This document shows positions 1 to 5,651 of a stretch of DNA of 5,704 nucleotides, in pieces. The stretch comes from Armatimonadota bacterium (lineage in GTDB: Bacteria > Armatimonadota > Zipacnadia > Zipacnadales > UBA11051). The notes under the pieces are model-generated. The model saw nothing but the letters and a program-made list of their open reading frames with translations. It ran no database searches and was not told where the DNA came from. The translations under genes were made by a program, and so were the position numbers. The stretch lies in contig DPJP01000405.1 of NCBI GenBank assembly GCA_003542955.1, positions 1 through 5,704 of the forward strand, given 5' to 3'. The first letter of the stretch is position 1. Each line of letters starts with the position of its first letter.

Positions 1-236
1 GAGGGGCTGGGGGTGAGGCACGAACGGCGGGCGCCAAACGGCCTCAGAACCCGCCTCCTGACCCCATTCTGGGGGGCAGACGCACAGGGGTGGAGAAGCG
101 CGCCGTGTGCGCCTCTCCAGAGACGGCCCGAAGGGGCGTCCGTGAGGCCACGCGCCCGGCGACACGCCCATAGGCAATTCCCTCGCCCTCCAACACACTA
201 TGCCGCAGAATCGACCCGCAACGGAGATGAGAAGTC
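1..236. other. 5' non-coding stretch, no convincing gene
   Basis: I see no credible coding sequence here. The short open frames on both strands translate to arginine- and proline-rich, low-complexity peptides typical of GC-rich non-coding or out-of-frame DNA. The end of an upstream gene cannot be recognised. The stretch contains one imperfect hairpin (92-118) and, at its 3' end, a modest Shine-Dalgarno-like GGAG (223-226) that serves the gene starting at 237. No clear -35/-10 pair was found. Confidence 0.5.
92..118. other. Imperfect inverted repeat (hairpin) upstream of gene 1
   Basis: The arms 92-101 (ggagaagcgc) and 109-118 (gcgcctctcc) pair over 10 positions with one A/C mismatch and enclose a 7-base loop. 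No T-run follows, so it is not a canonical intrinsic terminator. It could be the stem of a terminator for an upstream gene, a 5'-leader structure, or chance in GC-rich DNA. Confidence 0.3.
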
Positions 237-1517
237 ATGTACGTCCACCGATGGATGCTGATCGCGCTACTGCTCGCCGCCGCGTCGTGCATCGGCTACG
301 ATATCCGGGAGGCCGCCGCGCAGAACGGCGCCCCCGAGTTGCCGTTCGCCGTGCCGGAGTACCCCGAGCCCGAGGACAACGCCTGGGACTACGTCCTGCG
401 CGCAACGCAGGTCCTCGACGAGACGAATGGCAAGCGGGGCTCCGAGATCGTTGCCGCGGCATGGGGAACTGAACTCGAACCGGACTATGCGGCTGCGGCG
501 GAATGCTACCAATCAGCGCTGACCGTCCTGCGGATGGGGCTGTACAACGAATGCCGGATTCCCGACAGCGTCAGCTTCGACCAGCCGCTGACCGAGTTGG
601 CGGGTATCCGCGAGATGGCGCGGGGGCTCTCGTATGAGGCTCGCGCATATCTGGCGGCAGGCGAGACCGACAAGGCCATCGACTCGCTGCAGGACTGCCT
701 TCGCCTGGCCCGCAACGCCAACATCAACGGGGTGCTCATCCACGCACTCGTCGGCAAGGCGATCGAGGCCATCGCCACGCACGCACTCAGCGACTGCCTC
801 AATGAGGGGGACCCGAGCGCGGATCGGCTGATCGCGTTCGCGGCCTGGAACGAGCAGAACCGCCTCAGCCGGCAGAGCTTTGCCGACTCGCTCGCACTCG
901 ACCTCCGCGCCGGCCTCCTGTCGCTCGACGACCAACTGACGCTGAAGGCCGGCTTTCTGAAGATGGCGCCGTCACTCATCGCCTGGGCGGAGCAGCCTTC
1001 TCACCTGCGGGGTGACGCACCGCAGACCGGCACCGTCGGCGGCGGCGGTCTGATGCCGGAGCCTCCCCATTACCAGCGCCTCGCATGGCAGATTGCTGAG
1101 AGCGATGCGACACTCGCGGGGATGAGCATCCGCTGCGCGATGGTGGCCTTCAAGCTCAGGACGGGCGCCTATCCGGGTACCCTTGGCGATCTCAGCCCAG
1201 ACTATCTCCCCGAGCTACCGAAGGACCCCTTCAGCGGCGTGGACTTCCGCTACCGGGTGGATGCCCAAGCCGGCACATACCTGCTCTACAGCGTGGGTCC
1301 GGACAGGCATGACGACGGCGGCGAACTCGTCTGGAGCGAGCACGACGGCACAGGCGACATGCTCATCGGCCCGCAGTTGATAACTCGCTTGCGGACGGTC
1401 TCTCCGGGCCCGGCCGGTGTCCCCGGCCCGCCACCACCGCCTGCGCCGCCACCCCCAGACGGAGCAATGGGCCCGGCCGGCGTCCCCGAACCGCCACCAC
1501 CGCCGCCTGCCGAGTAG
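237..1517 (+). CDS. Exported PEPEDNAWDYV-motif protein with pseudopilin-like C-terminal module and proline-rich tail
   Basis: Function unknown; 426 residues. The N-terminus is a signal sequence or anchor: a short basic start, hydrophobic residues 7-18, then either a weak lipobox-like AASC (Cys18) or a signal-peptidase-I-like AAAQ (26-29). Next comes PEPEDNAWDYV (43-53), then a helical, TPR-like middle (about 83-190) including GETDKAIDSLQDCLRLARN. A module at about 295-380 contains LPKDPFSGVDFRYR (327-340) and YSVGPDRHDDGG (351-362). It resembles the C-terminal part of GspG-type major pseudopilins, but the protein lacks a pseudopilin N-terminal methylation motif, so it is not itself a pilin. 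The last 38 residues are two GPAGVP-plus-polyproline repeats. The start is supported by GGAG at 223-226. It is a paralogue of the gene at 4377-5564, sharing the motif, the helical region and the C-terminal module, but that copy lacks the tail. Its location is inferred to be periplasmic or envelope-associated. The gene is real with high confidence; the role is unassigned. Confidence 0.85.
   Translation: MYVHRWMLIALLLAAASCIGYDIREAAAQNGAPELPFAVPEYPEPEDNAWDYVLRATQVLDETNGKRGSEIVAAAWGTELEPDYAAAAECYQSALTVLRMGLYNECRIPDSVSFDQPLTELAGIREMARGLSYEARAYLAAGETDKAIDSLQDCLRLARNANINGVLIHALVGKAIEAIATHALSDCLNEGDPSADRLIAFAAWNEQNRLSRQSFADSLALDLRAGLLSLDDQLTLKAGFLKMAPSLIAWAEQPSHLRGDAPQTGTVGGGGLMPEPPHYQRLAWQIAESDATLAGMSIRCAMVAFKLRTGAYPGTLGDLSPDYLPELPKDPFSGVDFRYRVDAQAGTYLLYSVGPDRHDDGGELVWSEHDGTGDMLIGPQLITRLRTVSPGPAGVPGPPPPPAPPPPDGAMGPAGVPEPPPPPPAE
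1406..1504 (+). repeat. In-frame direct repeat encoding proline-rich, collagen-like tail
   Basis: Two 36-base copies, 1406-1441 and 1469-1504, match at 33 of 36 positions and are offset by 63 bases (21 codons), so the frame is kept. Each encodes GPAGVP followed by a proline run, separated by an APPPPDGAM-like linker. This looks like a duplication in a low-complexity tail and is a likely site of length variation between strains. The gene 1 paralogue downstream has no equivalent. Confidence 0.8.
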
Positions 1518-1573
1518 AGCAGGGACGCGCAGGAAAACACCCGCCAATGGACGAAGTGGCCTCTCAATCAACA

Positions 1574-1580
1574 GGGGAGG
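1574..1580 (+). promoter_or_regulatory. Ribosome binding site fixing the start of gene 2
   Basis: GGGGAGG lies 7 bases before the ATG at 1588. It selects that ATG over an upstream in-frame start at 1417, which would add 57 low-complexity residues overlapping gene 1 and hide the signal peptide. Confidence 0.8.
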
Positions 1581-1587
1581 TCCGACG

Positions 1588-2706
1588 ATGCTGCACTTCG
1601 CTCTCATGGCAGGTTTGTTGCTGCTCTGCTCAGTCACCCATGCCGCGGAGGTCACTGCGGCCAGTCCCGCGCTCCCCGACATCCAGGTCGCCGTCGACTC
1701 GCTCGATGGGCCCGGCACGGTGCGGATCCCGGCGGGGGAGGCCGAGGCCGTCGGGACACTCAAGGTCCCCGCGGGCGTTAGTATCATCGGCGCCGGCGCC
1801 GAGCACACGAAGCTGTTCCGCGGGGCGCAGACCGAGATCCACAAGTCCGGCAACATCATCCATGTGACCGGAGGCGAAGGGGCAGCCGACACCCTCACGC
1901 AGATCGCCGGGCTGAACCTGATCGGCGAGACCCACCCCGACTCGAAAGCACAGGATGCGGGCATTCGCCTGGATAACGTCCCACGCTTCCGGGTCGATCA
2001 CTGCCGACTGGAGTCATTCGGCAACGCAGCGGTCATGGTGCGCGGCAACACGTCAGGCGTGGTGGACCACTGCCAGACGGTGGACGTCTTCCGGCCGGCG
2101 ATCAATAACCTCGGCTATGGGGTGGCCGTCTACGGGATAGGTGTCTGGCGCGAGGACCTCGAGCCCGGCGGACCGGGAGCGGTGTTCATCGAGGATTGCG
2201 AATTCATCGGCTCGCGGCACGCCGTCGCCAGCAACAACGGCGCATGGTATGTCTTCCGCCATAACCACATCCACCAGAACGCGAAGACACAGGCCGTAGA
2301 CGCGCACGGGCACGGCTACGGCTCGAAGGTCGGCACGCAGTATGTCGAGGTCTATGAGAACGTGATCGAGAAGCCCCGCCAGGACGCCCCCGCGATGCTG
2401 TTCCGGGGCGGTGGTGGCGCAGTCTTCAATAACACAGTCCGAGACCACTCAAGCGCCATCGGCCTGACGTTGGACTACGACTCGAGCATCGACTGGAGCG
2501 CACCGTACCCGATCGACTTTCAGGTGCGCGACTTCTGGGTCTGGGACAATACGCTCAACGGCGAGCCGGTTGAACCGTTCGTGCCCAGCAGGTCCGCCGG
2601 GCACATCCAACTCGGGCGCGACTACAACACCGAGCCCAAGCCCGGCTACACGCCATACACGTACCCGCACCCGCTGGCCTCCGGCGGCCCGTTCGACGAG
2701 GAGTAG
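1588..2706 (+). CDS. Secreted right-handed parallel beta-helix (pectate-lyase-like) protein
   Basis: A 372-residue protein. Residues 1-20 form a signal peptide (hydrophobic core 4-16, THA-A-E cleavage region near 19-21), so it is exported. Around 30-75 the sequence reads like the opening of a pectate-lyase-superfamily solenoid ('DIQVAVDSLDGPGTVRIPAG', then 'VPAGVSIIGAG'). It is followed by short repeated beta-strand turns, including FRVDHCRLE (134-142), GVVDHCQ (157-163), VFIEDCEFIG (199-208), YVFRHNHIHQN (221-231), VEVYENVIE (253-261) and AVFNNTVRD (278-286). These D/N-H/N-x-I/V turns are typical of parabolic (PbH1-type) beta-helix coils. The C-terminus carries GRDYN...KPGYTPYTYPHPL, a closing motif I associate with environmental beta-helix proteins. 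The family includes polysaccharide lyases, hydrolases and non-enzymatic adhesins; I could not identify a catalytic site, so substrate and activity are unassigned. It lies 70 bases after gene 1 and may be cotranscribed with it. The start is chosen from the signal peptide and GGGGAGG at 1574-1580. Confidence 0.88.
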   Translation: MLHFALMAGLLLLCSVTHAAEVTAASPALPDIQVAVDSLDGPGTVRIPAGEAEAVGTLKVPAGVSIIGAGAEHTKLFRGAQTEIHKSGNIIHVTGGEGAADTLTQIAGLNLIGETHPDSKAQDAGIRLDNVPRFRVDHCRLESFGNAAVMVRGNTSGVVDHCQTVDVFRPAINNLGYGVAVYGIGVWREDLEPGGPGAVFIEDCEFIGSRHAVASNNGAWYVFRHNHIHQNAKTQAVDAHGHGYGSKVGTQYVEVYENVIEKPRQDAPAMLFRGGGGAVFNNTVRDHSSAIGLTLDYDSSIDWSAPYPIDFQVRDFWVWDNTLNGEPVEPFVPSRSAGHIQLGRDYNTEPKPGYTPYTYPHPLASGGPFDEE

Positions 2707-2737
2707 TCGGCACGCATCACGCTGTAGCGACGGATGG

Positions 2738-2748
2738 CCTGAATCAGG
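2738..2748. other. Short palindrome in the gene 2 / gene 3 gap
   Basis: CCTGAATCAGG has 5-base arms around a single central base. It sits in the 130-base gap upstream of the deaminase gene. It could be an operator half-site pair or chance; no T-run follows, so it does not look like a terminator. Confidence 0.2.
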
Positions 2749-2802
2749 AATCACAGATGGAGTGCAGGCATCGTGTCCGCGATGAGGAAGAGATCAGGCA
2801 GG

Positions 2803-2808
2803 TAATAT
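2803..2808 (+). promoter_or_regulatory. Possible -10 element upstream of the deaminase gene
   Basis: TAATAT lies in a locally AT-rich patch (about 2801-2823) in an otherwise GC-rich window, 29 bases before the ATG at 2837. No convincing -35 hexamer is seen at the usual distance. If used, it would give gene 3 its own promoter with a short leader. This is a weak call based on one hexamer. Confidence 0.22.
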
Positions 2809-2822
2809 CATGAATATGGCAT

Positions 2823-2830
2823 AGGAGGGG
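2823..2830 (+). promoter_or_regulatory. Strong ribosome binding site of the deaminase gene
   Basis: AGGAGGGG lies 6 bases before the ATG at 2837. It is among the strongest Shine-Dalgarno matches in the window and settles the start codon. Confidence 0.75.
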
Positions 2831-2836
2831 AGTTGG

Positions 2837-4051
2837 ATGAGTGAACTCCTCGCCATTGGCCTGACTGGTCCCTTGGGAGCAGGGCGCACAGCCGCTGCGG
2901 AGCACCTCAGCCGGAAGCATGGTGTGGCTACCATCACATTGTCATCGCTGCTGCGGGACGACCCGGACGAGAAGGTGGACACCGAGGAGCTTCAGCGACG
3001 CGGTGACCAGTTGCGCGCTGACGAGGGTGAGGCTGCGCTGGCAGCGATGGCACTGGATGCTGCGCAGAAAGAGCCCAGAGCCGGGATGGTCGTGTTTGAC
3101 GGACTCAAGCATCCAGCCGAGGCACGATACCTGGCCGCCAATGCAGACTTCTACCTCGTGGCTGTGCTCGCACGGTCTGAGACACGATGGGGCCGGTGCA
3201 GCAGAGCGTTCAGACATGACAGAACGCAGTTCGACGCGGTAGACAGACGGGACAGCCGGGAGACGGACAGATGGGGCATCGCGGTCGACCACGGGCAGCG
3301 CGTCGCTGATTGTATCGGCCTGGCTCACGCGATTGTCTGGAATGACAGTCCGTTCCTGCCGGGCGGGACCGCGCCGCGCAACAGAGGCACACTCGGGGAA
3401 TTCCGTGAGAAGATCGATGCCCTGTACCGTGTCCTCGCGCAAGCTGAAACGAGACCCCCGACGGTGATGGAGCTTCGAATGTCCCAGGCGTACGCAGCAT
3501 CGCTCTGCTCGTCCTGCCTCAAACGCAAGGTTGGCGCAGTCATCACCAATCCCGACGGGCGCATCATCTCGGAGGGCTACAACGAGGTACCCACAGGCCA
3601 ACCGACTTGTCTCGAACTCAACGGTCGGTGCTACCGTGAGATGGTCCGCGAGCAGGACCACGAAGCACTGGTGAGCGCGTTCCGGTGCGGCGAATGCGGT
3701 GGCGACATCGACGAGACACTCACATGCACGCAGTGCGGCTGGCAGTACGGCGCCACCCCACCGAAACGCCCGAACCTTGACTACTGCAGAGCGCTCCACG
3801 CCGAGGAACGGGCGGTACTCCATGCGAGCAGGTATGGCGGTGTGGGCATAGAAGGCGGTATACTGTACACAACGACGTTCCCCTGTGCTCTGTGCGCGAA
3901 GAAGATCGTTGACTGTGGGCTCTCGCAGGTTGTCTTCGGTGAGCCCTATCATATGAGAGAGGCGGAAGAGCTGCTCCGGGATGCGGATTTGGAGGTTCAG
4001 CAGTTTGAGGGTTTCACACACAGAGCGTTCAACCGTGTGTTCCAGCGGTAG
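2837..4051 (+). CDS. AvcD-like anti-phage deaminase: P-loop kinase-like domain fused to dCMP/dCTP deaminase
   Basis: A 404-residue, presumably cytosolic protein with no signal or membrane segment. Residues 1-200 are a nucleotide-kinase-like P-loop domain: IGLTGPLGAGRT (7-18), VVFDGLKHPAEARYL (85-99), then FDAVDRRDSRE...GQRVADCIGLAHAIVWND (132-170). This matches the pattern I know from the N-terminal domain of AvcD / 'anti-phage dCTP deaminase' proteins. The Walker A lysine is replaced by Arg17. Residues about 210-404 are a cytidine/deoxycytidylate deaminase fold: KRKVGAVI (229-236), SEGYNEVP (245-252), HAEE (321-324; His321 zinc ligand, Glu323 proton shuttle) and PCALC (350-353; Cys350 and Cys353 zinc ligands). 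All catalytic residues are present. Between them sits an extra zinc-knuckle-like CGECGG...CTQCG (Cys284, 287, 297, 300). Known family members deaminate dCMP/dCTP during phage infection and starve replication. Alternatives are a housekeeping dCMP deaminase (normally much shorter, without the kinase-like domain) or a ComEB-like protein. Deaminase fold: near certain. Defence role: inferred from architecture. Confidence 0.88.
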   Translation: MSELLAIGLTGPLGAGRTAAAEHLSRKHGVATITLSSLLRDDPDEKVDTEELQRRGDQLRADEGEAALAAMALDAAQKEPRAGMVVFDGLKHPAEARYLAANADFYLVAVLARSETRWGRCSRAFRHDRTQFDAVDRRDSRETDRWGIAVDHGQRVADCIGLAHAIVWNDSPFLPGGTAPRNRGTLGEFREKIDALYRVLAQAETRPPTVMELRMSQAYAASLCSSCLKRKVGAVITNPDGRIISEGYNEVPTGQPTCLELNGRCYREMVREQDHEALVSAFRCGECGGDIDETLTCTQCGWQYGATPPKRPNLDYCRALHAEERAVLHASRYGGVGIEGGILYTTTFPCALCAKKIVDCGLSQVVFGEPYHMREAEELLRDADLEVQQFEGFTHRAFNRVFQR

Positions 4052-4070
4052 GAGAAGCGAGGCAATCAAC

Positions 4071-4247
4071 ATGAAGTCCACGCGATCGACATCAACCTCG
4101 AGAATGGTGCACGCCAATCGGCTGCGGCGACGACAACTCAGAAGCAAGCAGTCGAGTCGAGTGCCACAGAACGCCGCGGATGAAGCCCGTATTTCGCCAT
4201 GGCTCATGGAGCACAGGTGGGTCTGCCGACGATCCGACGCATCATAG
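4071..4247 (+). CDS. Possible small basic protein, doubtful
   Basis: An open frame of 58 residues beginning MKSTRSTSTSRMVHANRLRR, 19 bases after the deaminase stop, with a GAGG-like sequence about 8 bases ahead of the ATG. It is very rich in Arg and Ser, has no recognisable domain, and third-position GC is about 60% by hand count, lower than in genes 1, 2 and 4. These traits fit non-coding DNA at least as well as a gene. It is listed only because it lies immediately after a defence-type gene, where a small partner could sit. Confidence 0.15.
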   Translation: MKSTRSTSTSRMVHANRLRRRQLRSKQSSRVPQNAADEARISPWLMEHRWVCRRSDAS

Positions 4248-4327
4248 CTGCACTGCTCGAGCAGCATCCCCCGACGCAGGCCGCTTGCCTTGATCGGGTT
4301 GCAGCTTCCTGCGTCATGGCGCCGTGA
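4199..4327 (+). CDS. Possible 42-residue small protein or gene remnant, doubtful
   Basis: An open frame whose product includes VGLPTIRRIIAALLEQHPP (residues 7-25). Its composition is more protein-like than the overlapping frame because it forms a plausible amphipathic helix. It has no Shine-Dalgarno sequence before the ATG and overlaps the end of the 4071-4247 frame. It could be a remnant of a decayed gene or chance. No family is recognised. Confidence 0.15.
   Translation: MAHGAQVGLPTIRRIIAALLEQHPPTQAACLDRVAASCVMAP
4253..4264. other. Perfect 12-base palindrome
   Basis: CTGCTCGAGCAG is identical to its reverse complement and has no loop, the form of a dimeric-protein binding site rather than a hairpin. 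It lies about 113 bases upstream of gene 4. The symmetry does not extend to the flanking bases, and chance occurrence is quite possible. Confidence 0.25.
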
Positions 4328-4364
4328 CGCTGCCCACCCAGCCGCAGATGCTCCGAGCACGCCC

Positions 4365-4370
4365 GAGGTG
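4365..4370 (+). promoter_or_regulatory. Ribosome binding site deciding the start of gene 4
   Basis: GAGGTG lies 6 bases before the ATG at 4377 and favours it. The frame is open back to a TTG at 4290, but that would add 29 low-complexity residues. A GTG at 4368 (adding Val-Ile-Arg) is the main competing start; it overlaps this site. Confidence 0.6.
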
Positions 4371-4376
4371 ATCCGC

Positions 4377-5564
4377 ATGCACCAGGCCCTGTGGTACGCA
4401 ATCCCCGCAGGGATTGCCGTGGTCCTCATCGTGTGGGCGGCGGCGCTGCGGGCCCCCAGGCTGCCGCCTCGTCCATCCATCCCCGAGCCCGAGGATAACG
4501 CGTGGGACTACGTGGCACGCGCTGCAGCGATGGTGTCACCGCCTGAAAGAAACCTCCCCAAGGACCTCCGCCGCTTCTGGGCGGATCCGCATCTCCCGGC
4601 AGCCGACCGGCTCGCAGCCGTCGCTCCCGCGCTCGCGGAACTCCGCAGGGGCCTCCACAATCCATGCCGACTGCCGGACGGCATTGGTGAGTCGGCCGCC
4701 CTCCTGCCAACAATGTCGGGCCTCAACGGTCTGCTGCACGGTCTGCAGGCGGAGGTCACCGTCCTCCTGGGGCAGGGCAGGGCCGATGATGCCATCGGCT
4801 CGGTTCGCGATATCATCCGCCTGGGGAGGAACCTCCTGTGCAATGGCTGGGGGATGGGGGTATTGTTCGCCGGCGCGCTCGAGACTGCTGGGGCGCACGC
4901 GATGGTGCAGATTGTCGAGACGGGCTCACCAAGTGCGGATGCCCTGCGGGAGTTCGTGGCGTGGAACGAGGCCAACCGCACGCTGCCGCAGTCACTCGCC
5001 GACATGCTGCTGATTGAGCATTACGACTACATTGCGGCCGTCGAGGCACAGATAGCCCAGCGTCCTCCAACCAATCTCCGCGGACGGATGATCCGTGTGA
5101 TTGCGCGACCATTCGAGCGGGTGTGGCTCGCGGGGAGCGCCAGGAAGCTGGTGCAGGTCATGGGACACGTCTCCAGGCCCTACCCGGAGTGGGGGCCCAC
5201 CGCGGCGCACGAGGCGATGGGCACCAGCCCCCGGAACTATCTCACGAGCCCTCTGTACATGACGGCCTGCGCCTGGGCGAACGCCGATGCAGCGCGGATC
5301 GGGCTCAGTGTCCGGTGCGCGCTGGAGGCGTATCGCGTCGAGCGCGGATGCCTGCCCGCGACGGTGCACGAGCTTGCGCCCGAGTACATCGCCGAGCTTC
5401 CGAAGGACCCGATGTCCGGCGATGACTTCATCTATCGCACCGGGGACGAGTTCGGGGAGCAGGGATACATTCTCTACAGCGTCGGCCTCGACGGAGAGGA
5501 CGACGGCGGGATTGCGTGGAGTCCGCAGGCGGGCCGCGGCGACCTGGTGTTTGGGCCGGGATAG
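4377..5564 (+). CDS. Membrane-anchored PEPEDNAWDYV-motif protein, paralogue of gene 1
   Basis: A 395-residue protein of unknown function. It has one N-terminal hydrophobic segment (about 8-24, AIPAGIAVVLIVWAAAL) with no obvious cleavage site, then an Arg/Pro linker and PEPEDNAWDYV (36-46). The helical middle includes GRADDAIGSVRDIIRLGRN (134-152) and FVAWNEANRTLPQSLADML (193-211), which align with 142-160 and 201-219 of gene 1. The C-terminal module, with GLSVRCALEAYR (309-320), LPKDPMSGDDFIYR (341-354) and YSVGLDGEDDGG (367-378), resembles the end of GspG-type pseudopilins; no pilin-type methylation motif is seen. The protein stops right after this module at FGPG, so gene 1's proline tail is absent. 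Positive charges (Arg25, 28, 32) follow the hydrophobic segment, so orientation is uncertain from the ATG start; upstream starts would add N-terminal Arg. Coding is confident, function is not. Confidence 0.85.
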   Translation: MHQALWYAIPAGIAVVLIVWAAALRAPRLPPRPSIPEPEDNAWDYVARAAAMVSPPERNLPKDLRRFWADPHLPAADRLAAVAPALAELRRGLHNPCRLPDGIGESAALLPTMSGLNGLLHGLQAEVTVLLGQGRADDAIGSVRDIIRLGRNLLCNGWGMGVLFAGALETAGAHAMVQIVETGSPSADALREFVAWNEANRTLPQSLADMLLIEHYDYIAAVEAQIAQRPPTNLRGRMIRVIARPFERVWLAGSARKLVQVMGHVSRPYPEWGPTAAHEAMGTSPRNYLTSPLYMTACAWANADAARIGLSVRCALEAYRVERGCLPATVHELAPEYIAELPKDPMSGDDFIYRTGDEFGEQGYILYSVGLDGEDDGGIAWSPQAGRGDLVFGPG

Positions 5565-5570
5565 GAGACC

Positions 5571-5651
5571 ATGTCGGGCCGGGGAGCGCCGGAGCCGGTG
5601 GGCGGGGCGATGGAGTGGATGAAGGGAGTGCAGGGCCTGGGTCGAGGGTGA
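5571..5651 (+). CDS. Possible 26-residue ORF after gene 4, doubtful
   Basis: An ATG at 5571 follows AGGAG (5563-5567, overlapping the gene 4 stop) by only 3 bases, which is too close for a good Shine-Dalgarno. The frame encodes 26 Gly-rich residues with no known motif. It is probably chance. A second frame opens at 5658 and runs off the window; too little is visible to judge it. Confidence 0.1.
   Translation: MSGRGAPEPVGGAMEWMKGVQGLGRG

Larger units (their letters stand above)
4052..4376. other. Intergenic stretch between deaminase and gene 4; only weak small ORFs
   Basis: This 325-base stretch has no gene I can recognise and no terminator with a T-run after the deaminase gene. It contains two weak small open frames (4071-4247 and 4199-4327), a perfect 12-base palindrome (4253-4264) and, at its end, the ribosome binding site of gene 4. 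It could hold a small RNA, but I see no direct sign of one. Confidence 0.5.

Noticed and set aside
92..118. Hairpin as an intrinsic terminator
   Set aside because: The stem is plausible, but no T-run follows on either strand and no upstream gene end can be recognised.
1406..1504. Repeat as a CRISPR or minisatellite array
   Set aside because: There are only two copies, they lie in frame within a coding tail, and the spacer is itself proline-coding.
1417..1587. Upstream extension of gene 2 giving a 429-residue protein
   Set aside because: It overlaps gene 1 by about 100 bases, encodes Arg/Pro/His-rich low-complexity sequence, and would bury the clear signal peptide that begins at 1588 behind GGGGAGG.
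1215..1964. A 249-codon open frame on the - strand across the gene 1 / gene 2 junction
   Set aside because: It covers the reverse complement of two well-supported genes, is low in complexity and has no recognisable motif.
2837..4051. Calling the deaminase a plain housekeeping dCMP deaminase or ComEB
   Set aside because: Those proteins are much shorter and lack the fused kinase-like domain of about 200 residues with its DGLKHPAE and DRRDSRE motifs.
4290..4376. TTG-initiated extension of gene 4
   Set aside because: TTG is a rarer start, no Shine-Dalgarno precedes it, and the 29 extra residues are low complexity. The ATG at 4377 has GAGGTG at a good distance. It is not fully excluded, because extra N-terminal arginines would suit membrane orientation.
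2942..4480. A 512-codon open frame on the - strand opposite the deaminase gene
   Set aside because: It is antisense to a gene with intact catalytic motifs, runs into the start of gene 4, shows no domain or ribosome binding site, and its length is explained by the few stop codons in GC-rich antisense frames.
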